Below, one piece after another: positions 1 through 7,652 of a stretch of 64,000 nt of DNA (the stretch's first letter is position 1; each line of letters starts with the position of its first letter). The stretch is from positions 62,001 through 126,000 of the forward strand of contig NZ_VDMA02000012.1 in NCBI RefSeq assembly GCF_006334915.2. The letters are read 5' to 3'. This DNA comes from Microbispora catharanthi. Lineage in GTDB: Bacteria; Actinomycetota; Actinomycetes; Streptosporangiales; Streptosporangiaceae. The notes beneath the pieces were generated by a model. The model was not told the origin of the DNA, did not search any database, and was given only the letters and a program-made list of their open reading frames with translations. The translations under genes and the position numbers were made by a program.

Positions 1-334
1 TGGCCATCTGCTCGGCGATCTCGTTGAACCGGTCGAGCATCGCCTTGGTCTCGGCGACGCCCTCCTCGACGTTCCCGAGCACGGTCTTCGACTCGTTGAG
101 CGACGGCTCCTGCAGCAGGATGCCGACCGTGAAGCCGGGCATCAGCCGGGCCTCGCCGTTGGACGGCTGCTCCAGCCCCGCCATCATCTTGAGCAGCGTC
201 GACTTGCCCGTGCCGTTCGGACCCAGGACACCGATCTTGGCCCCCGGCAGGAACGACAGCGTGACGTCGTCAAGGACCACCTTGTCACCGTGCGCTTTGC
301 GCACGCGCTGCAACGTGTAGATGTACTCCGGCAT
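1..334 (-). CDS. ettA: Energy-dependent translational throttle protein EttA, N-terminal part (cut by window edge)
   Basis: ABC-F family ATPase that binds the ribosomal E site and gates translation elongation according to ATP/ADP level; cytosolic, no membrane partner. The translated 111 residues start MPEYIYTLQRV, the hallmark EttA N-terminus, and include the first Walker A (GPNGTGKST, about residues 39-47) and a conserved stretch after it (GFTVGILLQEPSL). The remaining three quarters, including both signature motifs, lie outside the window. The start is the ATG at 334-332. It sits only 10 bases after the stop of the upstream diguanylate cyclase gene, so the two are probably cotranscribed. Family assignment is secure; function is from EttA in other bacteria. 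Confidence 0.95.
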   Translation of the reverse strand, partial: MPEYIYTLQRVRKAHGDKVVLDDVTLSFLPGAKIGVLGPNGTGKSTLLKMMAGLEQPSNGEARLMPGFTVGILLQEPSLNESKTVLGNVEEGVAETKAMLDRFNEIAEQMA

Positions 335-344
335 ACCTTCAAGC

Positions 345-1646
345 CTAGGGGATCGCACCGGCAGCGCCGTCCGCGCTGCGGGGAGGTGGGGCCACTGGGG
401 CGGCGGGGAGGCAGACCCTGTCCCTGCCGAGCTCCTTGGCACGGTAGAGCGCGAGGTCGGCCGCCGCCAGCAGCTCGATCAGGTCCTCACCGTGAACGTT
501 CATGATGGCCACCCCGGCGGAGACCGTGACCGTGACCGTCGCCTGCTCGGCGGGGACCACCATCCGGCCGACCCGGGTGCGCAGCCGCTCGGCCACCCGC
601 CTCGCCTCATGCACGTCGGCGCCGGGCAGCAGCACGACGAACTCCTCGCCGCCGAACCGCCCCACCACGTCGTACTCACGCAGCTGCGTACGGAGGGTGG
701 CCGCCACCTGGGCGAGGACCTGGTCGCCCACCAGGTGGCCGTAGGTGTCGTTGACCTTCTTGAAGTGGTCGATGTCCACCAGGACCAGCGCGAGGGCCTC
801 CCCCGTCCGCTGGGCCCTGACGATCTCCGTGTCCGCCTCCCGCTGCCAGGCGGCCGCGTTCAGCAGGCCCGTCTTCGGGTCCGTGCGGGCCGCGGCCTGG
901 AGCTGGGCGTGCAGCAGGCTCCGCTGGAGCAGCACGACGGGCGGCAACACGAGCAGCAGCAGCGCCAGGTTGAGGCCGCAGACGACCGCGACGAGGACGC
1001 CGAGGCAGAGTTCGACCGCGTCGAGCAGGACGCGTTCGCGGTCCCACAGGACCTCGCCCCAGCGGCCCTCCGGGTCGGACGCGTGCGCCGCGACCGCGAT
1101 CAGCGCGGTGTTGAGCACCGTGAACAGCACCGCGCAGGCCGCCGCGACCGCGATCGGCTCGCCCTCCCCCGCGGACAGGTGCACGGGGACGGGGACCCAG
1201 CGATGGAAGACGGCCGAGGCGGAGGCCGCCGCGAGCCCGATCGCCGCCGCGCTGAACACGCGGCGATACAGCACGGTCGCCCGGACCCTGAGCTGCAGCA
1301 GGATCTGCATCGGTATGGGCGCGAGCAGGGCATAGACCGGCGGAAGCAGGAACGCCACCGGCAACCACCAGGCGGACAGCAGGTCACGGGACACACCGGC
1401 GGGCATGCCGAGGCGACGGGTCGCCTCGATGCACACCGCACCGCACACGGTGAGCGCCCCGAACATGGCGAGGTGGTGGGCGTGGAACGCGGTCGACTTC
1501 GCCAGCACCGCGATCAGGACCGCGTCGAACGCCACGATCGCGCACACGTAGGACACGAGGGCGGGCGGCTGGGCGAGCAGCGGCCAGCGACTTCGCGAGT
1601 AGATCGCGCTTCGCGGCCTGGCCGAGGTCTGACCGGTAGCCGTCAT
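345..1646 (-). CDS. Membrane-bound diguanylate cyclase (GGDEF domain)
   Basis: Makes the second messenger cyclic di-GMP from two GTP. The N-terminal half (about residues 25-245) is a multi-helix membrane region with at least six hydrophobic segments, a MASE-like sensor of unknown ligand. The C-terminal GGDEF domain runs from about 255 to 415. The active-site motif is GGEEF (332-336), and an RxxD inhibitory site (REYD, 323-326) lies exactly five residues before it, so the enzyme should be active and feedback-inhibited. No EAL or HD-GYP domain follows; the tail is proline/alanine-rich. In developmental actinomycetes c-di-GMP controls sporulation through BldD (known biology); a role here is inference. 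The gene precedes ettA by 10 bases. Confidence 0.93.
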   Translation of the reverse strand: MTATGQTSARPRSAIYSRSRWPLLAQPPALVSYVCAIVAFDAVLIAVLAKSTAFHAHHLAMFGALTVCGAVCIEATRRLGMPAGVSRDLLSAWWLPVAFLLPPVYALLAPIPMQILLQLRVRATVLYRRVFSAAAIGLAAASASAVFHRWVPVPVHLSAGEGEPIAVAAACAVLFTVLNTALIAVAAHASDPEGRWGEVLWDRERVLLDAVELCLGVLVAVVCGLNLALLLLVLPPVVLLQRSLLHAQLQAAARTDPKTGLLNAAAWQREADTEIVRAQRTGEALALVLVDIDHFKKVNDTYGHLVGDQVLAQVAATLRTQLREYDVVGRFGGEEFVVLLPGADVHEARRVAERLRTRVGRMVVPAEQATVTVTVSAGVAIMNVHGEDLIELLAAADLALYRAKELGRDRVCLPAAPVAPPPRSADGAAGAIP

Positions 1647-1883
1647 CCCGCCCCCCAGTAGCCGAAGCCCATCTCACGATGAGTAACACAATAGTTGCGG
1701 AGTGTGCGATGCGCGACGGGAACCGCTACCTTGGCACGATGGCCATCTGCATCTGATGGGCTAAGGAGGCATCTGCGGCGGATTGCCCGACCCGCGATTC
1801 ACGCAGCTCCCGCCGACCCCGTGGTGTCGCCCGGAGGGGTGTCGCCCGGAGGCAAGAGCAGGCCGGCTCCACCCGGCCGGGTG

Positions 1884-2477
1884 TCATGCGGTGTGTGGAA
1901 GCGGCGGCAGCGGCAGCGGCAGACCTGGCAGGCCGTCGATACTGGTCGCGACGTGCTCCTTCTTGTGGAAGTACGCGTCGAGCGACTCGTCGGTCTCGCG
2001 TTCGAACCGTGAGCGGTGCAGCGGGCGGTCCTCTTCATAGGTCATGAACGGGACGGCGTACCCGCACGTATCACGGATCTTCTCGGCGGTCACGACGATG
2101 ATCGCGCGCAGGCCGTGCGAGGTCGGGTCGATGTCCGGGAAGTAGCGCATCAGGCCGGCCCAACGTGGATCGTCGCGGAAGACCGGCTCTCCGCGACCGT
2201 GCACCCGCACGATATTGGGAGGGCCGTCGAAGGCGCACCACATCAGGGTGATGCGGCCGTTCTCGCGCAGGTGGGCGATCGTCTCGGCGTTGCTGCCGGC
2301 GAAATCCAGGTAGGCCACGGTGAGTTCGTCGATCACGGCGAACGAGCCGGTCAGGCCCTTGGGTGAAAGGTTGACGGTGCCCTCGCCGTCCAGCGGCGCG
2401 GTCGCGGTGAAGAAGATGTGCTGCGCCTCGATGAAAGCACGCAATCTACCGTCTATCCGCTCATAGCTCTTCCCCAT
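1884..2477 (-). CDS. Pyridoxamine 5'-phosphate oxidase-fold flavin-dependent oxidoreductase
   Basis: A 197-residue member of the split-barrel PNPOx-like superfamily, which binds FMN, F420 or haem. The N-terminal two thirds follow the family pattern: FFTATAPLDGEGTVNLSPKG, then a core strand AYLDFAGSNAETIAHLRENGRITLMWCAFDGPP, then VRVHGRGE. The C-terminal third (RDTCGYAVPFMTYEEDR onward) resembles the long form common in actinobacteria, with a proline/leucine-rich end. Substrate and cofactor cannot be told from sequence. The ATG at 2477 is preceded by an in-frame divergent region with no gene. It is monocistronic by position, flanked by intergenic stretches of 237 and 346 bases. Confidence 0.85.
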   Translation of the reverse strand: MGKSYERIDGRLRAFIEAQHIFFTATAPLDGEGTVNLSPKGLTGSFAVIDELTVAYLDFAGSNAETIAHLRENGRITLMWCAFDGPPNIVRVHGRGEPVFRDDPRWAGLMRYFPDIDPTSHGLRAIIVVTAEKIRDTCGYAVPFMTYEEDRPLHRSRFERETDESLDAYFHKKEHVATSIDGLPGLPLPLPPLPHTA

Positions 2478-2823
2478 GACCTGATTATGACCGGGGTGAT
2501 CCGGCAGGGCAGGAGCGGGGACGGCACAGCGGGACCGGGGACGGCACAGCGGGAACGGAAGCGGCGCGCGGCGACCTGCCGGGTGGCGGGCCGTTCAGCG
2601 GCGGGCCCGCAGGCAGGCTCTGGGCGCCTCGATGAGCTGCTCACGGATGTTGTGCACGTTCGCTCCCGGCACGTTGGCCGGGTTCTGCCCTTTGGCCCGC
2701 TGGGTCCCGGCGGGCCAAAGGAGCGAACAGCTCAGCGGCGAACACCTTCAGCCGCTGCCGGACATGCGTGAGTCGTTCGGGGATCACGCCCGCATCGCAC
2801 CGCTACCTGCCCGAACCGAGCTG
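2478..2823. other. Gene-free stretch between the PNPOx-like gene and ssb, holding a short tandem repeat and a hairpin
   Basis: No credible coding sequence on either strand. It holds a 20-base unit repeated twice in tandem near 2516-2554 (core ACGGCACAGCGGGA) and the inverted repeat listed separately at 2690-2720. It presumably contains the 3' end signal of ssb and the promoter of the PNPOx-like gene. Confidence 0.5.
2690..2720. terminator. Hairpin downstream of ssb
   Basis: Perfect 11-base-pair inverted repeat (CTTTGGCCCGC / GCGGGCCAAAG) with a 9-base loop, 104 bases after the ssb stop. The U-tract is poor, as is usual in high-GC actinomycetes. It probably ends the ssb transcript. Confidence 0.55.
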
Positions 2824-3597
2824 CTAAGCCGCCAGTGCGGGCGGGATCCAGGCGGCGTCGTCGCTTTCCCGCAGGCCGGGCTCCGGATCCGTCACCCCGT
2901 CCGTCGCCCTGTCCGTCGCCCTGTCCTCCGTGCTTTCCGTTGTGCCTTCCTCCGTGCCGGTCTCGTCCGTGCCGCCGGTCTGCGGTGTCTCGTCGCCCCG
3001 CCACGCTCCCCCGGCATGGCGGGCGCCCGCGGTCGCCCGCGCTCCGGCGACCTGCGGAGCCGCGTCGTTCGCGCCTCGTTCGCCGACGAGGGCGTCGAAC
3101 GCCTCGTCATCGCCCCCATTGCCTACGTCGACGACGGACGCCGCACCGGGTCCGGTGGGACCGGTCAGCTCCCATTCCCGCGTCGCGTCTTCCATCGCCT
3201 GGCGCTCGTCGTCATTCGGCGCGCCCGCCGAGTAGGCCCGGACCGGCTTCTCGAACGTGGCGATGCCCCACTTGAGGTCATGGCCCACCGAGCCGGCCTC
3301 GATCTCCGCCCAGAACCGCTGCTCGCCGTCGCGCTCGAACTGCTTGATCCGCAGCTTGCCGTACACCACGACCGGGTGGCCCTTGCGGATCGACTGCTGC
3401 ACGTTGTCGGCCAGGCCGCGATAGCAGCGCACGGTGTAGTAGGTGGTGTCCCTGGTCTGCCAGGTGTTGGTCTGCTGGTCGAGGACGCGCCTGTTGACGG
3501 CCATCCGCATCGAGGTGACACGCGAGCCGTCGCGGAACCGGTACTGCCGGGGGTCGTCGGTGACGTTCCCGCTCAGCGTGACGTAGATGTCGTTCAT
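2824..3597 (-). CDS. ssb: Single-stranded DNA-binding protein (paralogue with long acidic tail)
   Basis: OB-fold protein that coats single-stranded DNA in replication, repair and recombination. The OB domain is residues 1-120 (MNDIYVTLSGNVTDDPRQYRF, MAVNRR, VRCYRGLADNVQQSIRKGHPVVVYGKLRIKQFE). The tail of about 135 residues is low-complexity, rich in Asp, Glu, Thr and Gly. At 257 residues it is longer than the usual 160-200. The C-terminus reads DDAAWIPPALAA rather than the DDDIPF-type tip that recruits SSB partner proteins, so this is probably a second, specialised SSB rather than the replicative one; that is inference. Start ATG at 3597. Located near ettA, a pairing I recall from other actinomycetes. 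Confidence 0.9.
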   Translation of the reverse strand: MNDIYVTLSGNVTDDPRQYRFRDGSRVTSMRMAVNRRVLDQQTNTWQTRDTTYYTVRCYRGLADNVQQSIRKGHPVVVYGKLRIKQFERDGEQRFWAEIEAGSVGHDLKWGIATFEKPVRAYSAGAPNDDERQAMEDATREWELTGPTGPGAASVVDVGNGGDDEAFDALVGERGANDAAPQVAGARATAGARHAGGAWRGDETPQTGGTDETGTEEGTTESTEDRATDRATDGVTDPEPGLRESDDAAWIPPALAA

Positions 3598-3754
3598 CGA
3601 AGTGCCTCCCCGGCCCGGTCACTCGCCGGGCTCGGGGGACAGACTGGCCGCGCGCCCCGCCGCCTCACGGGCCAGAAACCCGTTCTGTGGACGAAGCCAC
3701 GCCTGTGGACAACGCTTCGGGTCGCCTGCTCGTGGCAGTCGGGCGGCGGGCCGT

Positions 3755-5386
3755 TCAGCGCCGGGCGGCCGCCATCGCGCCGAAATACTCGTTGTAGCGG
3801 GTCAGCTCGCGCTCGACCGGCTGGACGACCATGTCCTGCGCGAGGACGCCCACCCGGCGTCTCATGTCGTGCTCCAGCCGGTCGCGTTCCTTGCCCGCGG
3901 CGAGCACCACGAAGTTCCTGCTCGCCATGGCCGAGAACAGGCCGAGCCCGAGGACGCTGATCATCATCAGCCCCACCCAGGGCAGCACGGCCACGTCGCC
4001 GAGGACCTCGGCCGGCGGACGGCCCGCCTTGAACACGCCGTACGCCAGGATCGCGCCCGCCCAGGCGAGGCTCGCGACGAACATGACCACCAGGAGGTAC
4101 TGCCAGATCTTCAGAAGCCACCACCAGACGGGCACCCGGTCGAGCGGCGGAGCCACCTCAGACAGCTCGTCGGACAGCGCCTCGGGAAGCTCGTCCACCC
4201 GTGAGCGGGCCGCCTCGCGCACGCCGTCGCGCCACACCTCCGGCATGCCGGCCGTCAGCCCGTCGGCGAGCGCCTGCACCGCGTTGTCCACCTCGGCGGG
4301 CTGAGCGGTGACCGAACTCGCGACAAGGCCGCGGATGTCGTCCTTCACGGCCCCCAGACGCAGGCTCTTGAGCGGGTCGGGCCGCAGTCGGGCCGCCCAG
4401 CGCGCGAACGGCCACCCGACCCAGTCGGCGGACCGGACGGCGTACACGTTCTCGAGGGCCTCGCCGAGAGCGGAGACGCCGATGGCGTCGCACAGCGCGT
4501 CGACCAGCCCCGCGCGCCGCGCGCCGTCCAGCATGGGCTCCACCCGCAGCAACTCCGGCACGTCCTTCACCAGGCGCAGCACCAGCCGGTCGAGGTCGGC
4601 CTCCAGGCGCTGGTAGGCCGCACGCCGGGCGGCCACGGACTCGGCCAGGACGGCCTTCAGGCTGTCGACGCCCCTGCCGGTGGTGGCGGACGTCGCGACC
4701 ACCCGGGGATGGGCGACGCCCTCACGCCGGAGAAGGTCCTCCAGGTCGGCCACGCACTCCGCCTGCTCCTCCGGGGTGAGCCGGTCGGACTGGTTCAGCA
4801 CGAAGACCGTCACCGCGTCGTGCCCGGTCAGCTCGGTCACGTAACGCCGGTGCACCGAGGCGTCGGCGTACTTCTGCGGGTCGAGCACCCACACGATGAG
4901 GTCGGCCACCTGGATCAGCCGGTGGGCCTCGTGGTCGGTGAGCGCGCGGATCGAGTCGTGGTCGGGCAGGTCGAGCAGGATCAGCCCGTGCAGCTGGCTC
5001 TCGCCCTTGTCGAGGGCGCTGGCGCGGGCGAACCGGTGCCGCCACTGGATCTGCAGCCAGTCGAGCAGCGGGCCCGCGCCGTCGATGCCCCACACGCAGG
5101 CGTGGGTGCGCGCCGTGGTCGGCCTGCGTACGCCGATGGGCGAAAGCTCCAGCCCGGAGACGGCGTTGAACAGGGACGACTTGCCGCTGCCCGTGCCACC
5201 GGCCAGCGCGACGACCGTGTGGTCGGACGACAGCTTGAGCCGGTCGCCCGCACGCAGCAGGAGCTGGGCGGCCTCCGTGACCAGCGCCGGGTCGAGCCGG
5301 CCCTGTCCCAGCTCGACGATCTTGGCCAGGGCGGCGAGCCTGGGGCCGAGCCCGTGCTGCGTTTCGGCGGTGCTGACAGCCGTCAT
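3755..5386 (-). CDS. Dynamin-like membrane GTPase, second of a pair (DynB-like)
   Basis: P-loop GTPase of 543 residues. G1 is GGTGSGKSS, about residue 50; a degenerate G3 reads DLPDHDS; G4 is NQSD (for NKxD). After a helical middle region there are two closely spaced hydrophobic helices near residues 425-510 (WWLLKIWQYLLVVMFVASL; VAVLPWVGLMMISVLGLGL), then a short cytosolic tail. This layout fits the bacterial dynamin-like pair DynA/DynB, which in Streptomyces stabilise FtsZ rings during sporulation septation (known); orthology here is inferred from architecture only. The ATG at 5386 is chosen because it has GAGGA upstream and overlaps the stop of a 21-codon ORF by ATGA. Reading further upstream would overlap the preceding GTPase gene. 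Confidence 0.85.
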   Translation of the reverse strand: MTAVSTAETQHGLGPRLAALAKIVELGQGRLDPALVTEAAQLLLRAGDRLKLSSDHTVVALAGGTGSGKSSLFNAVSGLELSPIGVRRPTTARTHACVWGIDGAGPLLDWLQIQWRHRFARASALDKGESQLHGLILLDLPDHDSIRALTDHEAHRLIQVADLIVWVLDPQKYADASVHRRYVTELTGHDAVTVFVLNQSDRLTPEEQAECVADLEDLLRREGVAHPRVVATSATTGRGVDSLKAVLAESVAARRAAYQRLEADLDRLVLRLVKDVPELLRVEPMLDGARRAGLVDALCDAIGVSALGEALENVYAVRSADWVGWPFARWAARLRPDPLKSLRLGAVKDDIRGLVASSVTAQPAEVDNAVQALADGLTAGMPEVWRDGVREAARSRVDELPEALSDELSEVAPPLDRVPVWWWLLKIWQYLLVVMFVASLAWAGAILAYGVFKAGRPPAEVLGDVAVLPWVGLMMISVLGLGLFSAMASRNFVVLAAGKERDRLEHDMRRRVGVLAQDMVVQPVERELTRYNEYFGAMAAARR

Positions 5387-5448
5387 GGATTCCTCACCGT
5401 GGTGCCGGAGACGTACCCGGGCGCGATCTGCCGGATCGGCTGCGTCAT
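5383..5448 (-). CDS. 21-codon ORF bridging the two dynamin-like GTPase genes
   Basis: ATG at 5448-5446 overlaps the stop of the upstream GTPase gene as ATGA, and its own TGA (5385-5383) overlaps the ATG of the downstream GTPase gene as ATGA. The peptide begins MTQPIRQIAPGY. I do not recognise it, and it has no hydrophobic segment. The double coupling suggests that it is at least translated, so ribosomes can pass from one GTPase gene to the next; it may be a pure coupling device rather than a functional peptide. The overlaps are directly visible; translation is inference. Confidence 0.45.
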   Translation of the reverse strand: MTQPIRQIAPGYVSGTTVRNP

Positions 5449-7652
5449 CGTGCGACCTCGAGGTTGTACGTTGCCTGGTAGAGCCGCGTCGCCGCGGCCT
5501 CGTCCGGGATGCCGGCGCTGTCGAGCGCGTCGACATACCGGAGGGTTTCCTCGTCGAAGAGCAGGCCGACGCGGGCGCGCAGGTCGCTGCGGGCCTTGGC
5601 ACTGATGTTGCGCAGCGACTCGGCGCCGAGCAGGCCGCGCAGCAGCCGCTGGGGCAGCGCGCCGGCGCCCGCGCCCGCCGGCGCGTCCGTGGCGCCGTAG
5701 CCGAGCAGGCCGATCATGAAGATCAGCGAGAGCGACTCCACGTCGAAGGAGATCAGCTTGGCCACCGACCGCTTGGTCACGCCCTCGGTGCGGATCAGCT
5801 CGGTGACGTGGTCCTGCCAGGCGGTGATGGTCCTGGTGGTCCTGCGGGCGATCTCCTCCGCCGGGCGGCCGAGCCCCGGAGTCGCGGCCAGGCGGTCGCC
5901 CGCGCCCGCCCGCTGCCGCCAGCGCGCCACGGCCTCCTCGGCGGCCTGCTGGACGGCCGAGTTGACCAGCGCTTCGAGGCCCGCCCGCAGGGCGGCCCTC
6001 AGCCCGCGCACCCGCTCGGGGCCCTGCTGGTGGCCCTTGACGCCGCGGCGCAACCGGAGGGTGCGCATGAGGTCGCCCGAGCCGGCGAAGTCCTGCCACC
6101 GGGCGAGCACCTCCCCGCGCAGCAGCGAGCCGTCCCTGGTCGCCTCGTCGATCCGCGCCAGGGCGCCCATGTAGGCCGCATCGACGTCGGAGCGCAGATC
6201 GGCGCGCAGGGCGACCTGGGTCTCGAGATGCCGGGCGAGCGCGGGCAGCCTGGTGCGGAAGCTGTTCAGCACGCCGTTCAGCGTCGCCTTGACCGCCGCG
6301 TCCCGCCGCTCGTCGTCGACGGACAACGCGGACAGCCACATGCGGAGATCCGCGATCTCGATCTCGGGCAGCCGCCCGTCCTGTACGGACGTCTCCTTGA
6401 TGACGAAGCGCTCGACCTCGCCCAGGCCGTACTCGTGCAGCATCCGGCCGAAGTGCTTCACGACGACCTCGCGGGACCGCGGCGGCACGCGGGACAGCAC
6501 GATGACCAGGCGGGCCCCGCGTTCCTTGGCCCGGCGCAGCAGGCTCCAGGACGGCGCGTCGGCGTACCGGGACGCCGTGGTGACGAACACCCACAGGTCG
6601 GCGGCGTCCAGCATGCGGTGCGCGATCTCGTGGTGCTCCTCCACGACCGAGTCGATGTCGGGCGTGTCGAGCAGCGCGAGTCCCCGGGGCAGGGACGGGC
6701 TCGACGTCAGCACCACGCTGCCGGGCGGGGCGTCCCGCGTGGGTTCTTCGAGCCTTTGCACGCCTCCGAGGAGGTCGCCCCGCGCGTACCACTCGTGGTC
6801 GTCGGGGTGGCAGACGATCACGGGCGTCGCCGTGGTCGGGCGGCGCACTCCCGTGGCCGAGACCTTCCCTCCGGCGAGCGAGTTGACGATGGTGGACTTG
6901 CCCGCCCCCGTCGAACCGGCCACGGCGATCAGCGCGGGCGCGGTGCTCATGTGGACGCGCGGGATGACGTAGTCGTCGAGCTGCGCCAGGACCGCCGCCT
7001 GCGCCTTGCGCGCCTCCTCGGAGCCCGGCACGTCGAGACCGAAGTGCAGGCCCTTCACCGCCGTGCGGAGCTGGTTGAGCGCCTCGGTCAGCGCCGCCGA
7101 GACCGGCTCCGGCATCGGGAACGAACGGACCCCATCGCCGTCAAGCTCGTCGGCGGCGTCCTCCGTGCCCTCGGCGTGCTCGGTGTGCTCCGCGTCTTCA
7201 GCGCCCTTCGAGTCGTCCTCAGGGTCCGCCGAGTCCTCAAGGCTCTGCGCGTCCTCGGTGTATGCGGCGTAAGCCGCGTCTGCCGCGCCCTGTTCGCCGT
7301 CGTCGTCCGCCGGCCCGCTCTCGCTCTCCTCGGTCTTCTCGGCCGCCGCGTCGTGCGAGGCCCCGTCGGGCTCGGCGGACCGCACGGGGTCGTCCGCGGC
7401 CTCGGGGACGTCCTCATGGGAGGCCTCGTCCTCGATCGCGTCCGCGGCGGACCCGGCGGACAGCCGCCCGCCCGAGCCCGAGGGAGACGAAGCAAGCTCC
7501 GGCGCGGGCTCGTCGTCGCGGATCGGGCGGAACGCGATGGTCTGCTCCCCCGGCGACTCCGGGTGCTCCTCGATGTCCGGCTCCTCGGTCACGGCGTCGC
7601 CGGAACCCGCACCGGTCCCGTGGTCGGGCGTGTTCCTGGCTGCCGATCTCAC
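5445..7652 (-). CDS. Dynamin-like membrane GTPase, first of a pair (DynA-like)
   Basis: 735 residues. The first 170 are a disordered, very acidic extension (runs of Glu, Asp, Ala, Ser). The GTPase domain follows: G1 GSTGAGKST, G2 region GVRRPTTATP, G3 DTPDIDS; the G4 position reads VLSRVPPR, with no recognisable NKxD, so guanine specificity is uncertain. The C-terminal half is mainly helical, with one clear hydrophobic stretch near residue 645 (LSLIFMIGLLGYGA) that could dip into or cross the membrane. The GTG at 7652 overlaps the cobA stop by GTGA, so the gene sits in the cobalamin-gene transcript. With the downstream GTPase it resembles Streptomyces DynA/DynB (inference). An upstream P-loop regulatory role cannot be excluded. 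Confidence 0.85.
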   Translation of the reverse strand: MRSAARNTPDHGTGAGSGDAVTEEPDIEEHPESPGEQTIAFRPIRDDEPAPELASSPSGSGGRLSAGSAADAIEDEASHEDVPEAADDPVRSAEPDGASHDAAAEKTEESESGPADDDGEQGAADAAYAAYTEDAQSLEDSADPEDDSKGAEDAEHTEHAEGTEDAADELDGDGVRSFPMPEPVSAALTEALNQLRTAVKGLHFGLDVPGSEEARKAQAAVLAQLDDYVIPRVHMSTAPALIAVAGSTGAGKSTIVNSLAGGKVSATGVRRPTTATPVIVCHPDDHEWYARGDLLGGVQRLEEPTRDAPPGSVVLTSSPSLPRGLALLDTPDIDSVVEEHHEIAHRMLDAADLWVFVTTASRYADAPSWSLLRRAKERGARLVIVLSRVPPRSREVVVKHFGRMLHEYGLGEVERFVIKETSVQDGRLPEIEIADLRMWLSALSVDDERRDAAVKATLNGVLNSFRTRLPALARHLETQVALRADLRSDVDAAYMGALARIDEATRDGSLLRGEVLARWQDFAGSGDLMRTLRLRRGVKGHQQGPERVRGLRAALRAGLEALVNSAVQQAAEEAVARWRQRAGAGDRLAATPGLGRPAEEIARRTTRTITAWQDHVTELIRTEGVTKRSVAKLISFDVESLSLIFMIGLLGYGATDAPAGAGAGALPQRLLRGLLGAESLRNISAKARSDLRARVGLLFDEETLRYVDALDSAGIPDEAAATRLYQATYNLEVAR

